DNA from: JBBATK01 sp044224515
Lineage (GTDB): Bacteria; Bacteroidota; Ignavibacteria; Kapaibacteriales; NICIL-2
NCBI GenBank assembly: GCA_044224515.1
Contig: JBGAKH010000003.1
Location: 186,001-250,000 of the forward strand
DNA length: 64,000 bases
Reading direction: 5' to 3'
The notes under the pieces are model-generated. The model was not told the origin of the DNA, ran no database searches, and saw only the letters and a list, made by a program, of their open reading frames with translations. A program made the translations under genes and the position numbers. Numbering within the stretch: position 1 is the stretch's first letter; every line of letters begins with the position of its first letter. Positions 1 to 8,494 of this stretch are shown piece by piece.

Positions 1-1
1 T

Positions 2-304
2 GTAGTGTCTCAATATCTCTCTGCCAAACTCACCACCGAGTACACACACATCTCAACGTTGTTCTCGCAACTGGAAGGCTATACCCTCGAGAAGTTTGTC
101 ATTCTCCAGAAAATTGAACGCGTGAAGGAGCTCATGATGTACGATGAACTGAGCGTCTCTGAAATCGCCAATCGTCTCGGATACAGCAGTGTCCATCATC
201 TCTCAAACCAGTTTAAAAAAGTTTGCGGAATGACACCAACGGAATTCCGACGTCTTCAACAAAAGCCCAGACTGCCTTTGGACCGCGTTCACGAGAAGAA
301 TTAG
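2..304 (+). CDS. AraC-family transcriptional regulator, C-terminal part (5' end outside window)
   Basis: The reading frame is open to the first bases of the window, so only about the last 100 residues are present. They form an AraC-type double helix-turn-helix DNA-binding domain: a first HTH around KIERVKELMMYDELSVSEIA and a second ending in the family's C-terminal pattern LSNQFKKVCGMTPTEFRR. The lead-in (YLSAKLTTEYTHISTLFSQLEG) resembles short Bacteroidetes AraC proteins of about 185 residues that lack the usual sugar-binding N-terminal domain. The GTG at base 5 is probably not the true start. The target genes cannot be read from this fragment. Confidence 0.82.
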   Translation, partial: VVSQYLSAKLTTEYTHISTLFSQLEGYTLEKFVILQKIERVKELMMYDELSVSEIANRLGYSSVHHLSNQFKKVCGMTPTEFRRLQQKPRLPLDRVHEKN

Positions 305-417
305 TATAAAACCTCGCTTCACACCCGCCTCTCCAAGCTCGGCACGCTGTTTGCCTTAATGTACGGAACTACGCCACAGGATGGCGATGTATTTGTACGA
401 CCTCTTCGAGCACTCTC

Positions 418-1074
418 ATGTACTCTGCATTTCGCAACGCGGCAGTCGCTGCACTTGTATTGCTTGCCTTTCAACCTCAATTCTGTGCAGCACAGTGGCA
501 TAGCGGCGATTGGGCCTTCGGCGCGTCGACAGCACTACCCACGGGTGTGAGTGCGGTGTTACTCTCGAACGCGCAACAAAACGCCATCGGTTCTGCGGTC
601 TCAACGCTCGATGCCTATGAGTACAAAGGTGGTTCCGAGATTTGCTATCAATTGAGTTCTTCGCTCCAGCTTCACGGTGGAGTGGGTATTGGCATGACGC
701 AGTTTGCGCGACAAAACGGTACGGCTGAAGACCCTCAAAGCACGGCTTGCCTTGCAATTGGACTACGCAGCTACCTCAAAGCAGCGAACGAAGTTTCGCC
801 CTATCTGGGTTTTCAGCTCAGTTATTCCATGATGCCCTCGAGAACATCAGGCACGACCGACACCAAATGCTCCCTCCTGATGGCATCGCTCAACTTTGGT
901 GTAGAGGCTTTTGTATCCAAACATGTTGCGGTGTTCTCTCAGATTGGTTTGAGCTATGGCAGTGCTTCTCTAAGTCAAACGACGAACAGTGCACTTGGGT
1001 CCATAGAACAAATAGGTACCATCACAACCCTCGGCTTGGCTAACTCAGCACTCGGTCTACACCTCTATTGGTAG
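418..1074 (+). CDS. Small secreted, putative outer-membrane beta-barrel protein
   Basis: This 218-residue protein begins with a clear signal peptide: a short N-region, the hydrophobic core AAVAALVLLAF and a CAAQ-type cleavage site near residue 25. The mature part is rich in alternating hydrophobic/polar strands, with segments such as GGVGIGMTQFA, YLGFQLSYSMM and VAVFSQIGLSYGSASL. It ends in an aromatic residue (LHLYW), as many outer-membrane barrels do. No catalytic motif is visible. By composition and size it resembles generic outer-membrane beta-barrel proteins of the FCB group. The barrel assignment is an inference; a plain periplasmic protein is possible. Confidence 0.72.
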   Translation: MYSAFRNAAVAALVLLAFQPQFCAAQWHSGDWAFGASTALPTGVSAVLLSNAQQNAIGSAVSTLDAYEYKGGSEICYQLSSSLQLHGGVGIGMTQFARQNGTAEDPQSTACLAIGLRSYLKAANEVSPYLGFQLSYSMMPSRTSGTTDTKCSLLMASLNFGVEAFVSKHVAVFSQIGLSYGSASLSQTTNSALGSIEQIGTITTLGLANSALGLHLYW

Positions 1075-1144
1075 CGTGAAACACTGCAGTCTCACAATCG
1101 ATTGATCACGCCGTCAGAAGAAAGAACGTCTCATTGTTATCGTT

Positions 1145-1157
1145 GAGCCTACGGCTC
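1145..1157 (-). terminator. Possible weak hairpin downstream of the flippase gene
   Basis: GAGCC and GGCTC pair around a three-base loop about 45 bases beyond the stop of the leftward flippase gene. There is no convincing T-run, so termination function is doubtful. Confidence 0.25.
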
Positions 1158-1202
1158 CCCCGTACTTCACTTGTGGTGTCGGGAATGAAAACAACGTGTG
1201 GA

Positions 1203-2522
1203 TCAGCCTGCTCGCGATCGAAGGAATCGAAAAACATCCGGAGCGGCGCGTAGATAGGAGCGAGCAGAGATGCCGAGCTCGCGTTGCAAGGATCGGATCA
1301 AGAGACTTCCCAAGATACCATTGTAACACACCACGCCGAGAGGGAACAATGTACTCCGGTTGAGTGCGGCGCTGAGACCAAACACAGCGAGTCCGCAGAT
1401 GGAAGCAATAATGACATAGCGGAGCAACAAGGCATTCTTGTTCATGGCAAGCAATGCAGCCGAGAGAGGATAGAAGGGAACGAAGAGCGCTGCAAGAGCC
1501 AAGAGATTGAACTGCACAACGGAATTCACGTAGCGTCCACCCAATACATGAATGATCACGTTTGTCAAGCCCAACTCCATGGCAAGCACGATGATCACAT
1601 AACTCAAGAAAAGATAGGAAACAGCTTTGGAGAGCAGAGTCTTGAACTCTTCACGTCGTCCTTCAGGCAGTAAGCGTATAGCTGAGGGATAGAGCAGGCT
1701 GAACAGCGCATCCATGCCTGTTTCAAAGACGCGGTACAATGTTTTTGCAGCGGAGTAAATACCTACGATAAACAAGTCGTGAAAAAGTATCTGTAGCACC
1801 ACAACGTCTAGCTGACGTATTGCGTTGGTTATTGCACCAATCGAAAGTTGTATGGATCCGAAGCGAAGAAACGACCGAATGGACGGTGCATCTTTAAAAG
1901 AGAAACTCAGGAGCTTTCGCGAGAGGAGGATGGCAACAACTGAGGAGCACGCCATGCCCGACAAGGTGATTGTCAACATGTCGTCGAAGCTGAGCACTCC
2001 TAAACCGTCAACGTGCACTCGTGTATGCGCAAGCAACCAGAAGGTTGTGAGCGTCATTGAGCTGAACCAACAAAAATTGACCCAGAATACTTGCTTCATC
2101 TGAGTATCGCGAAGCAGTATCTTGATACAATAGGCGCGCGGAATCGTCAGTAAACAATAAAACGGCAACCAGAGCGCAACAGCGCTGAATCGTGGAGTGT
2201 TGAATAGAGTAGCGAGAGGTGAGTGTAGAGCAGCCGTCAGAAGTGAAAGACCCATAACGATGGCCGTGTGCAGTGTGAGAGCCACTGCATTCACGCCCGG
2301 ACGTTTATCTCGGTCCATACCAAACTGAATCACGCTTTGCAGAGCCGCTCCATCGCTTAAGATGAAGATCCACGTCTGCATGTTTACAAGCAATGCATAC
2401 AGACCATACTCGCTGGGATCCAGGTGTCGCATTTGCACCAGGGCCACAAAGCCGTAGAAGACAAAAAGAACTTTGTCTGCCGCTGTCCACGAGATTTTAG
2501 CCAGGTAATCCTGTACACGCAT
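1203..2522 (-). CDS. Polysaccharide/oligosaccharide flippase (Wzx/MATE-like, MVF superfamily)
   Basis: This 439-residue protein is almost entirely hydrophobic, with about a dozen membrane segments. The N-terminus (ISWTAADKVLFVFYGFVALVQMRHLDPSEYGLYALL) is typical of the oligosaccharide flippase family, which moves lipid-linked glycans across the inner membrane. The family usually has 12-14 helices in 400-500 residues, so the length fits. The ATG overlaps the stop of the preceding 86-residue gene (TAATG), which implies translational coupling. It is the last gene of a leftward operon with the YfhO-like protein, supporting a role in building surface polysaccharide. The substrate cannot be deduced. 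Confidence 0.85.
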   Translation of the reverse strand: MRVQDYLAKISWTAADKVLFVFYGFVALVQMRHLDPSEYGLYALLVNMQTWIFILSDGAALQSVIQFGMDRDKRPGVNAVALTLHTAIVMGLSLLTAALHSPLATLFNTPRFSAVALWLPFYCLLTIPRAYCIKILLRDTQMKQVFWVNFCWFSSMTLTTFWLLAHTRVHVDGLGVLSFDDMLTITLSGMACSSVVAILLSRKLLSFSFKDAPSIRSFLRFGSIQLSIGAITNAIRQLDVVVLQILFHDLFIVGIYSAAKTLYRVFETGMDALFSLLYPSAIRLLPEGRREEFKTLLSKAVSYLFLSYVIIVLAMELGLTNVIIHVLGGRYVNSVVQFNLLALAALFVPFYPLSAALLAMNKNALLLRYVIIASICGLAVFGLSAALNRSTLFPLGVVCYNGILGSLLIRSLQRELGISARSYLRAAPDVFRFLRSRAG

Positions 2523-2782
2523 TATTCAGCCTTCCCTATCCCTTTGAATTTGTCAAAGCGCGCGCTGTACACAACGATGTTCAGCTCAGCATCACGCAAG
2601 GTTCCGCCGGAAGGAGAGTAGTAAAAACTTGCAAGCTTGTCTGTAGGAACTTTCGACAGCTGGCCATGGGAGTCCACGTAGAAGCGCAAATGGTAGTAGC
2701 CCTGCTCCAACGAAGTTGAGCCTGCTTGTTCCAAGAGCGCTTCCGGCGAATAGACGTAGAAATTCATAGCGTTAGCAGACAT
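2522..2782 (-). CDS. Hypothetical 86-residue protein coupled to the flippase
   Basis: A short soluble protein without signal peptide or membrane segment, starting MSANAMNFYVYSPEALLEQAG. It shows beta-strand-like alternation (YYHLRFYVDSHGQL, ELNIVVYSARF), suggesting a small alpha/beta fold. I do not recognise a family. It starts 19 bases after the YfhO-like gene stop, and its own stop overlaps the flippase start, so it is almost certainly a real, co-translated operon member. Its role is unknown, perhaps accessory to surface polysaccharide export. Confidence 0.7.
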   Translation of the reverse strand: MSANAMNFYVYSPEALLEQAGSTSLEQGYYHLRFYVDSHGQLSKVPTDKLASFYYSPSGGTLRDAELNIVVYSARFDKFKGIGKAE

Positions 2783-2801
2783 ATCCGAAAACGAAGAAAT
2801 A

Positions 2802-5345
2802 TTATGCGGCTGTTGAAGCCGAGTTCTTCTTGGCCTTCAGGTCCATATAGACGGCTGCAACGGCTGCAGCGAGCAACAGGATGTTGGCTGCCAACGAAAT
2901 AGTCTTGCCTTGTTCAAACTTTGGCGATTGATAGCGGAATTCAACACTATGCTCTCCCTTGGGAACAACGATTCCACGGAATGCGAAGTTTGTTTTGATG
3001 ATCGGGGTTTCTTGTCCGTCGATATACGCTTTCCACGATACCGGATAGAACACCTCGCTCACAAAGAGCAAGCTGTTGTTTGCACTGGTTTTCACCTGGT
3101 ACTTCTGGTACTCGTTCTTGCGCTCGGTGAGCACTGCCGTTGAGCCACTCGTTGCAGTGTCGATTTGCACTGCAAGCTTCTCTTCGACATAGGCAGTATC
3201 GGCTGGGAAGAAGTCGCTATTCTTCAAGTGTTGAAGAATCTCATTCTTCGAAGCAACCACTGCTTCTTTGACAAAGAAGGCGCGAGGCATGAACGCGGGG
3301 TTCTGATAGACTAAAGCGCGCGTCTGTTGTGATGTAAAGACAGGCTCAATATTCGGAAAGAGTTTTTGCGAGCTTAAGATGTACTTCACGTTTAGGAGAT
3401 TCCAGAGCAATGGATTCTGGATGATCGAGCCTTCTCCGTTTCCGGCTTCATCCATGAGATCCTGATACACACGCATTTTTGCCGAGTGATATCCGTGAAT
3501 GTTCTCAAGCTTAAAGTAAGCAGCGACGTTTGGAGAAGGGAGCACATCCATATCGGCAATGCGAAACACCGATTTGTCTCGTTGTAGAAAGTCGATCACA
3601 TCGGTCTTTTGGAACACTTCTGTTTCAAGTTTCTTTTTGGGGATATCCATCGGACGTATATCCACTCGCCACAAATCGGTTAGAGATACGATGATCAATG
3701 CCGGATAGAATAGTGAAGCACTGATTTTCTTGTTGACAAAAAGATAGACGAGTAATCCCATAAGCAGCGCGAAGACGCCGGTAACGGTCCAATCGCTTTT
3801 CATTTCGTCAAAAACAAACTCGCTTATGGCTGTACGGACTTGCGGGTCCTGATAGCGCATGATCTGATTGGACGATTCTACTTGCGCGCGATATCCTGTT
3901 TCCGACATGGAAGGGTAGACAAAACCGATCACCAAGAACACTCCGCAGACGATCAGCATGTACAAACCAACTTTGCGAGACTTGGCGTCTTTCTCCTCAC
4001 GAACCTGAGCAAGTCCTGCAATGCCATAAGCAGCTAGGATCGGGAAGGCGAATTGCATGAGATGCAATACCATGCTCGGTGTTCGGAACTTATTGAACAT
4101 GGGTATGTGGTAGTAGAAGATGTCGTAGAGGAACGACATATTCCTACCAAATGAAAGCAAGAGAGCAAACACACTCAAGGTCACCAAAAACTGTACGAAT
4201 AAATCTCGACGAAATCTCCAGGCTCCGTACAGTCCCAAGAAGAGTACACAGATACCCATGTAGTTTGCGGCATCTGTAAATGGCATCTGTCCGAAATAGG
4301 CAGAAATGATCATCTCGCGATTGTCGCTTAGAGGTCCTTTGTACGGTAGCTTTCCGAATCCGAAATAGTTCGGTACCAAAAAGGTCATTGTTTCCTCAGG
4401 GGAGAATGACCAGTTGGTCGCATACTGATAATCATTGCCTCCGTTGGCGTCTTGCTTGTTAGCTGCCTTCTGTGGCGTAGCACTTTGATTGAGCTGTCCG
4501 ATAGGTGCGGATCCGCGCGTCGAATAGGGAGTGTACTCCAGGGTAGACAAGAAGCGGTCTGCTCCCATTCCAAAGCTCATTGCTCCGGCTACCGCTAAAA
4601 CGAGGGCGGCACGAATCACACCCATGGGCTCGTTTTTTGTAATAAGTCGGCTCACTAACTCAAAGAGCAAGTAGAGACCAAAAGTCACGATGCCGTAGAA
4701 CACCATCTGCATGTGCGTCGACTCCACCATAACGTGTACCGCAAGTACCAGTAGCACAGCGTACTTCAAATTCCACTTTTCACGGATGCTCTCAAGACAC
4801 AAGAGTATGTATGGGAACATGGCAAAGGCGATGGGCTTTGTGTTGTGACCAATCATGACCCAGGTCATCACCCAGGTTGAGAAGACTGCCATGATAGAGG
4901 TAAACAGCGCCACCATCGGCTCCTGTTTCTTAGTTCTCATGAGGAAGTACATCCCAATAGCGTAGAGAATGTACCAGAAGCTTATGCGAGCCGTGTCGGA
5001 TCCCAGAATCGAGGAAAAAATGTAGGAGATCTTGTTCACGACGTAGGCCGAAAAGTCCCAAGTCCGATCGCCGGTCGTCAAGAGAGCGGCATAGCTAGGC
5101 AGACCACTAAAGATGTAGGGTAGCCAGTGTGGAAACTCACCTTTTTTAGAGGCTTCCTGCAGGTAGGGCTGAAAACTTTCTGATGCGATGTTGTCGCTGG
5201 CGTTAAAGCCCGGACCGAATATGGCCTTCCCGAGAAAGAGGAGGACCAGGACGGCTACGATGCCGCTGAATATCATGTCTTGATACTTGGCAAAGCCCCC
5301 GGTTGCCTGCGCACCGGTCGTTTTGGAAGATGGAGTTGTGGACAT
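2802..5345 (-). CDS. YfhO-family polytopic membrane protein (GT-C-like)
   Basis: This 847-residue protein has one hydrophobic segment near residue 30 and many more up to about residue 540, followed by a mostly extracytoplasmic region (about 545-810) and a final membrane helix near 815-835. The early loop (NIASESFQPYLQEASKKGEFPHW... SGLPSYA) and the LFVSEVFYPVSWKAYIDG stretch near the C-terminus are characteristic of the bacterial YfhO membrane protein family. That family is distantly related to GT-C glycosyltransferases and is linked in Firmicutes to glycosylation of teichoic or lipoteichoic acids. Here it heads a leftward operon with a flippase, so a role in transferring sugars from a lipid donor outside the inner membrane is plausible. 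The exact reaction is unknown. Confidence 0.85.
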   Translation of the reverse strand: MSTTPSSKTTGAQATGGFAKYQDMIFSGIVAVLVLLFLGKAIFGPGFNASDNIASESFQPYLQEASKKGEFPHWLPYIFSGLPSYAALLTTGDRTWDFSAYVVNKISYIFSSILGSDTARISFWYILYAIGMYFLMRTKKQEPMVALFTSIMAVFSTWVMTWVMIGHNTKPIAFAMFPYILLCLESIREKWNLKYAVLLVLAVHVMVESTHMQMVFYGIVTFGLYLLFELVSRLITKNEPMGVIRAALVLAVAGAMSFGMGADRFLSTLEYTPYSTRGSAPIGQLNQSATPQKAANKQDANGGNDYQYATNWSFSPEETMTFLVPNYFGFGKLPYKGPLSDNREMIISAYFGQMPFTDAANYMGICVLFLGLYGAWRFRRDLFVQFLVTLSVFALLLSFGRNMSFLYDIFYYHIPMFNKFRTPSMVLHLMQFAFPILAAYGIAGLAQVREEKDAKSRKVGLYMLIVCGVFLVIGFVYPSMSETGYRAQVESSNQIMRYQDPQVRTAISEFVFDEMKSDWTVTGVFALLMGLLVYLFVNKKISASLFYPALIIVSLTDLWRVDIRPMDIPKKKLETEVFQKTDVIDFLQRDKSVFRIADMDVLPSPNVAAYFKLENIHGYHSAKMRVYQDLMDEAGNGEGSIIQNPLLWNLLNVKYILSSQKLFPNIEPVFTSQQTRALVYQNPAFMPRAFFVKEAVVASKNEILQHLKNSDFFPADTAYVEEKLAVQIDTATSGSTAVLTERKNEYQKYQVKTSANNSLLFVSEVFYPVSWKAYIDGQETPIIKTNFAFRGIVVPKGEHSVEFRYQSPKFEQGKTISLAANILLLAAAVAAVYMDLKAKKNSASTAA

Positions 5346-5380
5346 AGAAGTGCTTCTGGTGGATTCGACTAAGCTGCAAA

Positions 5381-5388
5381 CAAAAATA
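5381..5388 (-). promoter_or_regulatory. Putative Bacteroidota-type -7 element for the YfhO operon
   Basis: TATTTTTG on the minus strand fits the Bacteroidota sigma-A -7 consensus TAnnTTTG and is about 35 bases before the start codon. No convincing -33 TTG is present at the usual spacing, so this rests on the -7 match alone. Confidence 0.4.
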
Positions 5389-5557
5389 GCCCGAGAGGAT
5401 GCATTTCCATCTTTTCCTACGCTTTAGACTCACAAATTTTAGCAGATCTTAAATTCGGACAACAAAATCTTATTTTTCTTCTTGTGGTATTTACCCGTGT
5501 TCACTACGTTGCATAAGGATTCTCGGGGAAGCAATTTTTTCACTGTCGGAGCGCCGG

Positions 5558-5585
5558 TCTCCGTTGATTTTGTCTGTTACGGAGA
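5558..5585. repeat. Inverted repeat upstream of EF-G2 gene
   Basis: TCTCCGT and ACGGAGA form a 7-bp inverted repeat separated by 14 bases, about 60 bases upstream of the EF-G2 start. It could be an operator or an mRNA leader stem; nothing else supports a function. Confidence 0.35.
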
Positions 5586-5646
5586 TCAGTTTTCACATGA
5601 CACTTCGCAAAACACTACATCCTCATAAAATATAGGAGTAAATGGT

Positions 5647-7785
5647 ATGAAATCTTTCGACGTCAATCACATCAAGAATGTTGCCCTACTCGGACACACC
5701 GGGTCGGGCAAAACCACACTAGCGGAATCAATGCTGTTCGAGGCCGGGGTTATTACTCGTCGCGGCAACGTTGAGGAGCGCAATACAGTCTCAGACTACA
5801 CCGATTTGGAGCACGAGCGCACTAGTTCTGTGTTTGCCACCATGCTCAACCTGGAGTGGGAGAACTACAAGATTAATCTCATTGATACCCCGGGTTACGA
5901 TGACTTCATTGGCGAAGTCATTACTGCCTTGCGGGTTGCAGACACCGGCGTCATCGTCCTCAATGGTGTCAATGGCGTTGAAGTTGGCACCGAAATCATC
6001 TGGCACTACACGGAACAATTCAAGACGCCGACTCTCTTTGCCGTGAATAAGCTCGACAATGAGCATTCCAAGTTTGAAGTCACGGTAGCCCAAGCCAAAG
6101 AGCGTTTTGGTCGTGAAGTTACCGTAGTGCAGTATCCTATAAACGAAGGCACCGGCTTTGACGGGGTGATTGACGTGCTAAAGATGGCGTATTACAAGTT
6201 CCCGGCCGGCGGAGGTAAATCTGAGGAGTTGCCAATTCCGGATTCCGAGAAAGAGAAAGCAGCTAAACTTCACAATGAGTTGATCGAAGCAATCGCGGAG
6301 AACGATGAAGGACTTATGGATAAGTACTTCGCTCAGGGCGAGTTGACGGAGGACGAGATGCGCGAAGGCTTGAAGAAATCGATGATCAAGCACCAGCTCT
6401 TTCCACTCTTCTGTGTGTCGGCACGCAACAACATGGGTGCAGGCCGACTAATGGGCTTTATCGATAACGTTGCACCAAGCGCCAATGAGTTGGCCACACC
6501 GGTTTTAGACACAGACGGAGACGCAATTCCCTGCGATCCAAATGGTCCTCCGGTGGCATTCGTGTTCAAAGCGGTTTCAGAACCGAACTTGGGCGATATG
6601 ACCTTCTTCAAGGTCTACTCCGGAACGATAAAAAGTGGTGCAGTTCTCCATAACGCTCAAACCGGGGTTGCGGAGAATCTTGGACACTTGTTTGTGGTCG
6701 ACGGAAAGAAGCGTGAGGAAGTACCGCAGCTTGTCGCGGGCGATATCGGCGCGGTCGTAAAATTGAAAAACACACACGTAAACAATACGCTGCACGAAAA
6801 GAACAGCAATGTGGTGATGCCACCCATTGTATTCCCGAATCCGAAGCTTCGTACCGCAGTCATGCCGATGCACAAGGGCGACGAAGAGAAAGTCGGTTCT
6901 GCACTGCACCAATTACATGAAGAGGACCCGACCTTGGTCGTCGAGCACTCACACGAACTGCGTCAGATCATTTTGCACGCCCAGGGTGAAATGCACCTGG
7001 CTGTGGCAAAGTGGCGAATTGCGCACCGCTTTAAGGTTGATGTGCAGTTTGTTGAACCACACATCCCGTATCGAGAAACCATACAGAAGACTTCCAATGG
7101 CATGTATCGCCACAAAAAACAATCCGGTGGCGCCGGGCAGTTTGCGGAAGTTCACATGCGCATCGAGCCGTACTATGATGGTATGCCGGCTCCTGCCGGA
7201 CTCAGCGTACGCGGTACAGAAGAACATGACTTAGCCTGGGGCGGCAAGCTCGTATTTGTCAATTGCATTGTCGGAGGTGTGATCGACGCACGATTCCTTC
7301 CTGCAATTATGAAAGGTGTCTTGGACAAAATGACAACCGGTCCTCTTAGCGGTTCGCCGGCTCGGGATATTCGTGTAGCTGTGTACGACGGTAAAATGCA
7401 CCCTGTTGATTCCAATGAAGCCGCATTCAAGACAGCGGGAAAAATGGCTTTCAAAGACTGCTTTATGCAGGCAGACCCGAAGCTTTTGGAGCCCATCTAT
7501 AACGTTACAGTGACCGTTCCGGATGACTTCATGGGTGAGGTCATGAGCGACTTGCCGACCCGCAGAGCCATGATTCAAGGCATGGAAGCGGATGGTCACT
7601 ATCAGAAGATCAGTGCGCTAATGCCGTTGGCAGAGTTGGACAAGTACTCAACCTCCTTGCGCGCCATGACCCAAGGTCGCGCAAATTATGAGGCTGTCTT
7701 TGCCGAGTACCAACCGACGCCTCCAATGGTACAGCAGAAGCTTGTCACGGAATATCAAAAACACCTACACCATGAAGAAGACTGA
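5647..7785 (+). CDS. EF-G2-type translational GTPase (elongation factor G paralogue)
   Basis: This 712-residue protein has the full EF-G layout: GTPase domain (about 1-275), beta-barrel domain II, and domains III-V. The G motifs differ from canonical EF-G: G1 is GHTGSGKT instead of GHIDHGKT, switch I has HERTSS where classical EF-G has RGITI, G3 is DTPGYDDF rather than DTPGHVDF, and G4 is NKLD. These changes are those of the EF-G2 branch (for example Thermus EF-G2), which binds ribosomes but is not the main translocase. Domain IV contains the variant tip region around YRHKKQSGGAGQFAEV. The gene stands alone rather than in a str operon. The ATG is preceded by AGGAG. A strong terminator follows. 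Confidence 0.93.
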   Translation: MKSFDVNHIKNVALLGHTGSGKTTLAESMLFEAGVITRRGNVEERNTVSDYTDLEHERTSSVFATMLNLEWENYKINLIDTPGYDDFIGEVITALRVADTGVIVLNGVNGVEVGTEIIWHYTEQFKTPTLFAVNKLDNEHSKFEVTVAQAKERFGREVTVVQYPINEGTGFDGVIDVLKMAYYKFPAGGGKSEELPIPDSEKEKAAKLHNELIEAIAENDEGLMDKYFAQGELTEDEMREGLKKSMIKHQLFPLFCVSARNNMGAGRLMGFIDNVAPSANELATPVLDTDGDAIPCDPNGPPVAFVFKAVSEPNLGDMTFFKVYSGTIKSGAVLHNAQTGVAENLGHLFVVDGKKREEVPQLVAGDIGAVVKLKNTHVNNTLHEKNSNVVMPPIVFPNPKLRTAVMPMHKGDEEKVGSALHQLHEEDPTLVVEHSHELRQIILHAQGEMHLAVAKWRIAHRFKVDVQFVEPHIPYRETIQKTSNGMYRHKKQSGGAGQFAEVHMRIEPYYDGMPAPAGLSVRGTEEHDLAWGGKLVFVNCIVGGVIDARFLPAIMKGVLDKMTTGPLSGSPARDIRVAVYDGKMHPVDSNEAAFKTAGKMAFKDCFMQADPKLLEPIYNVTVTVPDDFMGEVMSDLPTRRAMIQGMEADGHYQKISALMPLAELDKYSTSLRAMTQGRANYEAVFAEYQPTPPMVQQKLVTEYQKHLHHEED

Positions 7786-7820
7786 TGAGGGAGATCAGTC
7801 GTTGGTGCCGGTTACAACAA

Positions 7821-7860
7821 CGCTGCGTGGCCCCCGGCCGCGCGGCGTTTGTTTTTTTTT
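7821..7860 (+). terminator. Rho-independent terminator after EF-G2
   Basis: A 12-bp GC-rich stem (CGCTGCGTGGCC with GGCCGCGCGGCG, two G-T pairs, CCC loop) is followed at once by a 13-base tract that is all T except one G. It starts 36 bases after the EF-G2 stop. Confidence 0.88.
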
Positions 7861-7960
7861 GGGGGTCGCAGTTGCCGACCGTACTTTTTGTTCGCAAAGC
7901 ATAACAGTCAAACGAGACTATAGAATACGCTAAACAGAGGTTTAAGCCTCAGGCTACAAC

Positions 7961-8434
7961 ATGATGTCATCAAGCAAAAGCAGCTACCCATCCTCATACA
8001 CGTATAACGAATCCCATTTGGAAGCTGTCCAGGAAAGTCTCCATCTGCGATTGCCTGAATCTGTGCATCTCTTTTACCGACAGCAGCAAGAACTGATTTC
8101 TGAGTTACGCTTGGTTTGCAATGATGAACCCTACGTATACCTCTCAACGGATTTCGACTGGGTTATACGCCATAATGCGAGTTTTCTAAAACTTCCTCGC
8201 GAAACCGGACCCTGCCGAAACAAGCTTTGTCTAGGCTCGGATGGCTGCGGCAACGACATGTTCGTGGTTCTTGATGAACGAGATGAGCGGGTCTTCCAAC
8301 TCAATCATGAGATAGCTTCTGAGCTCTACGATCCCGTTCTTGATGATTTTCTTTGGGAGCACCCTGAAATGAGTACGTGGGAGAGCTTGGAAGCCTATAC
8401 TCGATACTTTATTCAGCTTTGTCGTGAGCTATAG
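7961..8434 (+). CDS. SMI1/KNR4 (SUKH)-like protein
   Basis: This 157-residue cytoplasmic protein has features of the SMI1/KNR4 or SUKH superfamily: the early LPESVHLFYRQQ motif (residues about 30-41) that opens the fold, and the central GSDGCGNDMFVVLDE strand-turn-strand near residue 90. A C-terminal helix follows (TWESLEAYTRYF). Bacterial SUKH proteins are often immunity proteins against polymorphic toxins, but many are stand-alone proteins of unknown function. No toxin gene lies next to it here, so immunity is not supported by context. It sits between the EF-G2 terminator and the cytochrome gene. Confidence 0.75.
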   Translation: MMSSSKSSYPSSYTYNESHLEAVQESLHLRLPESVHLFYRQQQELISELRLVCNDEPYVYLSTDFDWVIRHNASFLKLPRETGPCRNKLCLGSDGCGNDMFVVLDERDERVFQLNHEIASELYDPVLDDFLWEHPEMSTWESLEAYTRYFIQLCREL

Positions 8435-8494
8435 ATGCGATGAGAGAATTTTCAACTAGATTGTCATCAAGACCTCATCACTGTTCCGGGATTC

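Larger units (their letters stand above)
5346..5646. other. Divergent intergenic region between YfhO-like and EF-G2 genes
   Basis: About 300 AT-rich bases hold the promoters of two divergent genes. Toward the left, TATTTTTG lies on the minus strand at 5388-5381, about 35 bases before the YfhO-like ATG. Toward EF-G2 there is an inverted repeat, TCTCCGT (5558-5564) and ACGGAGA (5579-5585). An AGGAG ribosome-binding site sits about 10 bases before the EF-G2 ATG. No coding sequence is evident. Confidence 0.55.

Noticed and set aside
7961..8434. SUKH protein as part of a toxin-immunity module
   Set aside because: No toxin, Rhs or other polymorphic toxin gene is adjacent; only the fold is supported.
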